Source of the DNA: an uncultured Prevotella sp.
GTDB lineage: Bacteria; Bacteroidota; Bacteroidia; Bacteroidales; Bacteroidaceae
Assembly: GCA_900320905.1 (NCBI GenBank)
Contig: ONTZ01000003.1
Location: 1 to 64,000, forward strand
Direction: 5' to 3'
Length of the DNA stretch: 64,000 bases
Shown: positions 63,794 to 64,000 of the stretch, piece by piece
Position numbering within the stretch: position 1 is the first letter of the stretch
Layout of the letters: each line of letters begins with the position of its first letter
The notes under the pieces: generated by a model
The model's input: only the letters and a program-made list of their open reading frames with translations
The model's database searches: none
Told to the model about the DNA's origin: nothing
Made by a program: the position numbers and the translations under genes

Positions 63794-64000
63794 TTACTCC
63801 ACAATGCCGAAACGATAGATCGTCTTCTGCTTATAGCGCTCGCCTGGTTTCAGTACCACGCTGGGGAAGTACGGACGGTTTGGCGTGTCGGGGAAGTGCT
63901 GTGCCTCAAAGCAGACAGCCGAACGGAACGGGAATGTGCAGCCGTTGGCACCCTTATAGCCCGTCGCATAGTTGGCTGTGTAGAGTTGCATACCGGGTTC
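63794..64000 (-). CDS. Aldose 1-epimerase, C-terminal part (cut by window edge)
   Basis: The gene runs past base 64000; only the C-terminal 68 residues are visible. AVCFEAQHFPDTPNRPYFPSVVLKPGERY holds the catalytic Glu and the family's end motif, ending Y-R-F-G-I-V-E. It is a second mutarotase beside the lipoprotein copy at 59874. The visible part cannot show whether it is exported. It is upstream of the MFS transporter and galK in the same operon. Confidence 0.85.
   Translation of the reverse strand, partial: EPGMQLYTANYATGYKGANGCTFPFRSAVCFEAQHFPDTPNRPYFPSVVLKPGERYKQKTIYRFGIVE

Overview
The window comes from a member of the Bacteroidota, most likely Prevotellaceae (Prevotella in the broad sense, gut or rumen type). 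The signs are promoters of the TTTG-N19/20-TAnnTTTG class, weak Shine-Dalgarno sequences, many lipoproteins, a GT3-type glycogen synthase, a Nudix-type arabinose regulator (AraR), a DUF4348-type lipoprotein and a C-terminally extended IF-3. This assignment is inferred from gene content and was not tested against a database.

Layout. 1-969 has no convincing gene. It holds a 42-bp degenerate tandem repeat and debris with a hairpin. 970-12156 is an accessory region, almost all on the plus strand, with genes for a TerB-like protein, a coiled-coil membrane protein, a vWA-like lipoprotein, small membrane proteins, a NUC1-type nuclease, a phosphoribosyltransferase-like protein and a second-looking, divergent FtsZ. 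Two of its proteins share an undescribed C-terminal domain: one is fused to a DUF6804-like membrane domain, the other is translationally coupled to the FtsZ paralogue. Four promoters in this region carry the same CAAGCCTTG element, three with identical spacing. This region is the best candidate for an undescribed system.

12091-26422 is core: pheS, a DUF4348-type lipoprotein, murB, an MBL hydrolase, a YtxH/holin-like envelope operon, then a SPOR lipoprotein, ruvX, def, a TPR protein, an ABC exporter, a PepSY-like protein, thrS and infC-rpmI-rplT. 26406-38246 holds a Cache-only sensor, a C_GCAxxG_C_C protein, glycogen metabolism (GT3 synthase, GT35 phosphorylase, GH13 amylase) with prs, a ThiE-like gene, fabD and an AlaX-like editing protein. 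38248-44690 holds an EEP phosphatase, a soluble hybrid histidine kinase, a GT2, RNase G, a 29-residue basic protein, HU and a lipoprotein.

44717-64000 is a pentose/galactose region: rpiB, a cytidylate-kinase-like gene, tkt and a GH51 arabinofuranosidase; then an ECF sigma/anti-sigma module and an esterase broken by an in-frame stop; then araB-araA-araD-araR-araT-galM and galK, an MFS sugar transporter and a second galM cut by the window edge. Together these release arabinose from plant polysaccharide, import it, convert it to xylulose 5-phosphate and feed it to the pentose phosphate pathway, alongside galactose entry through mutarotase and galactokinase.
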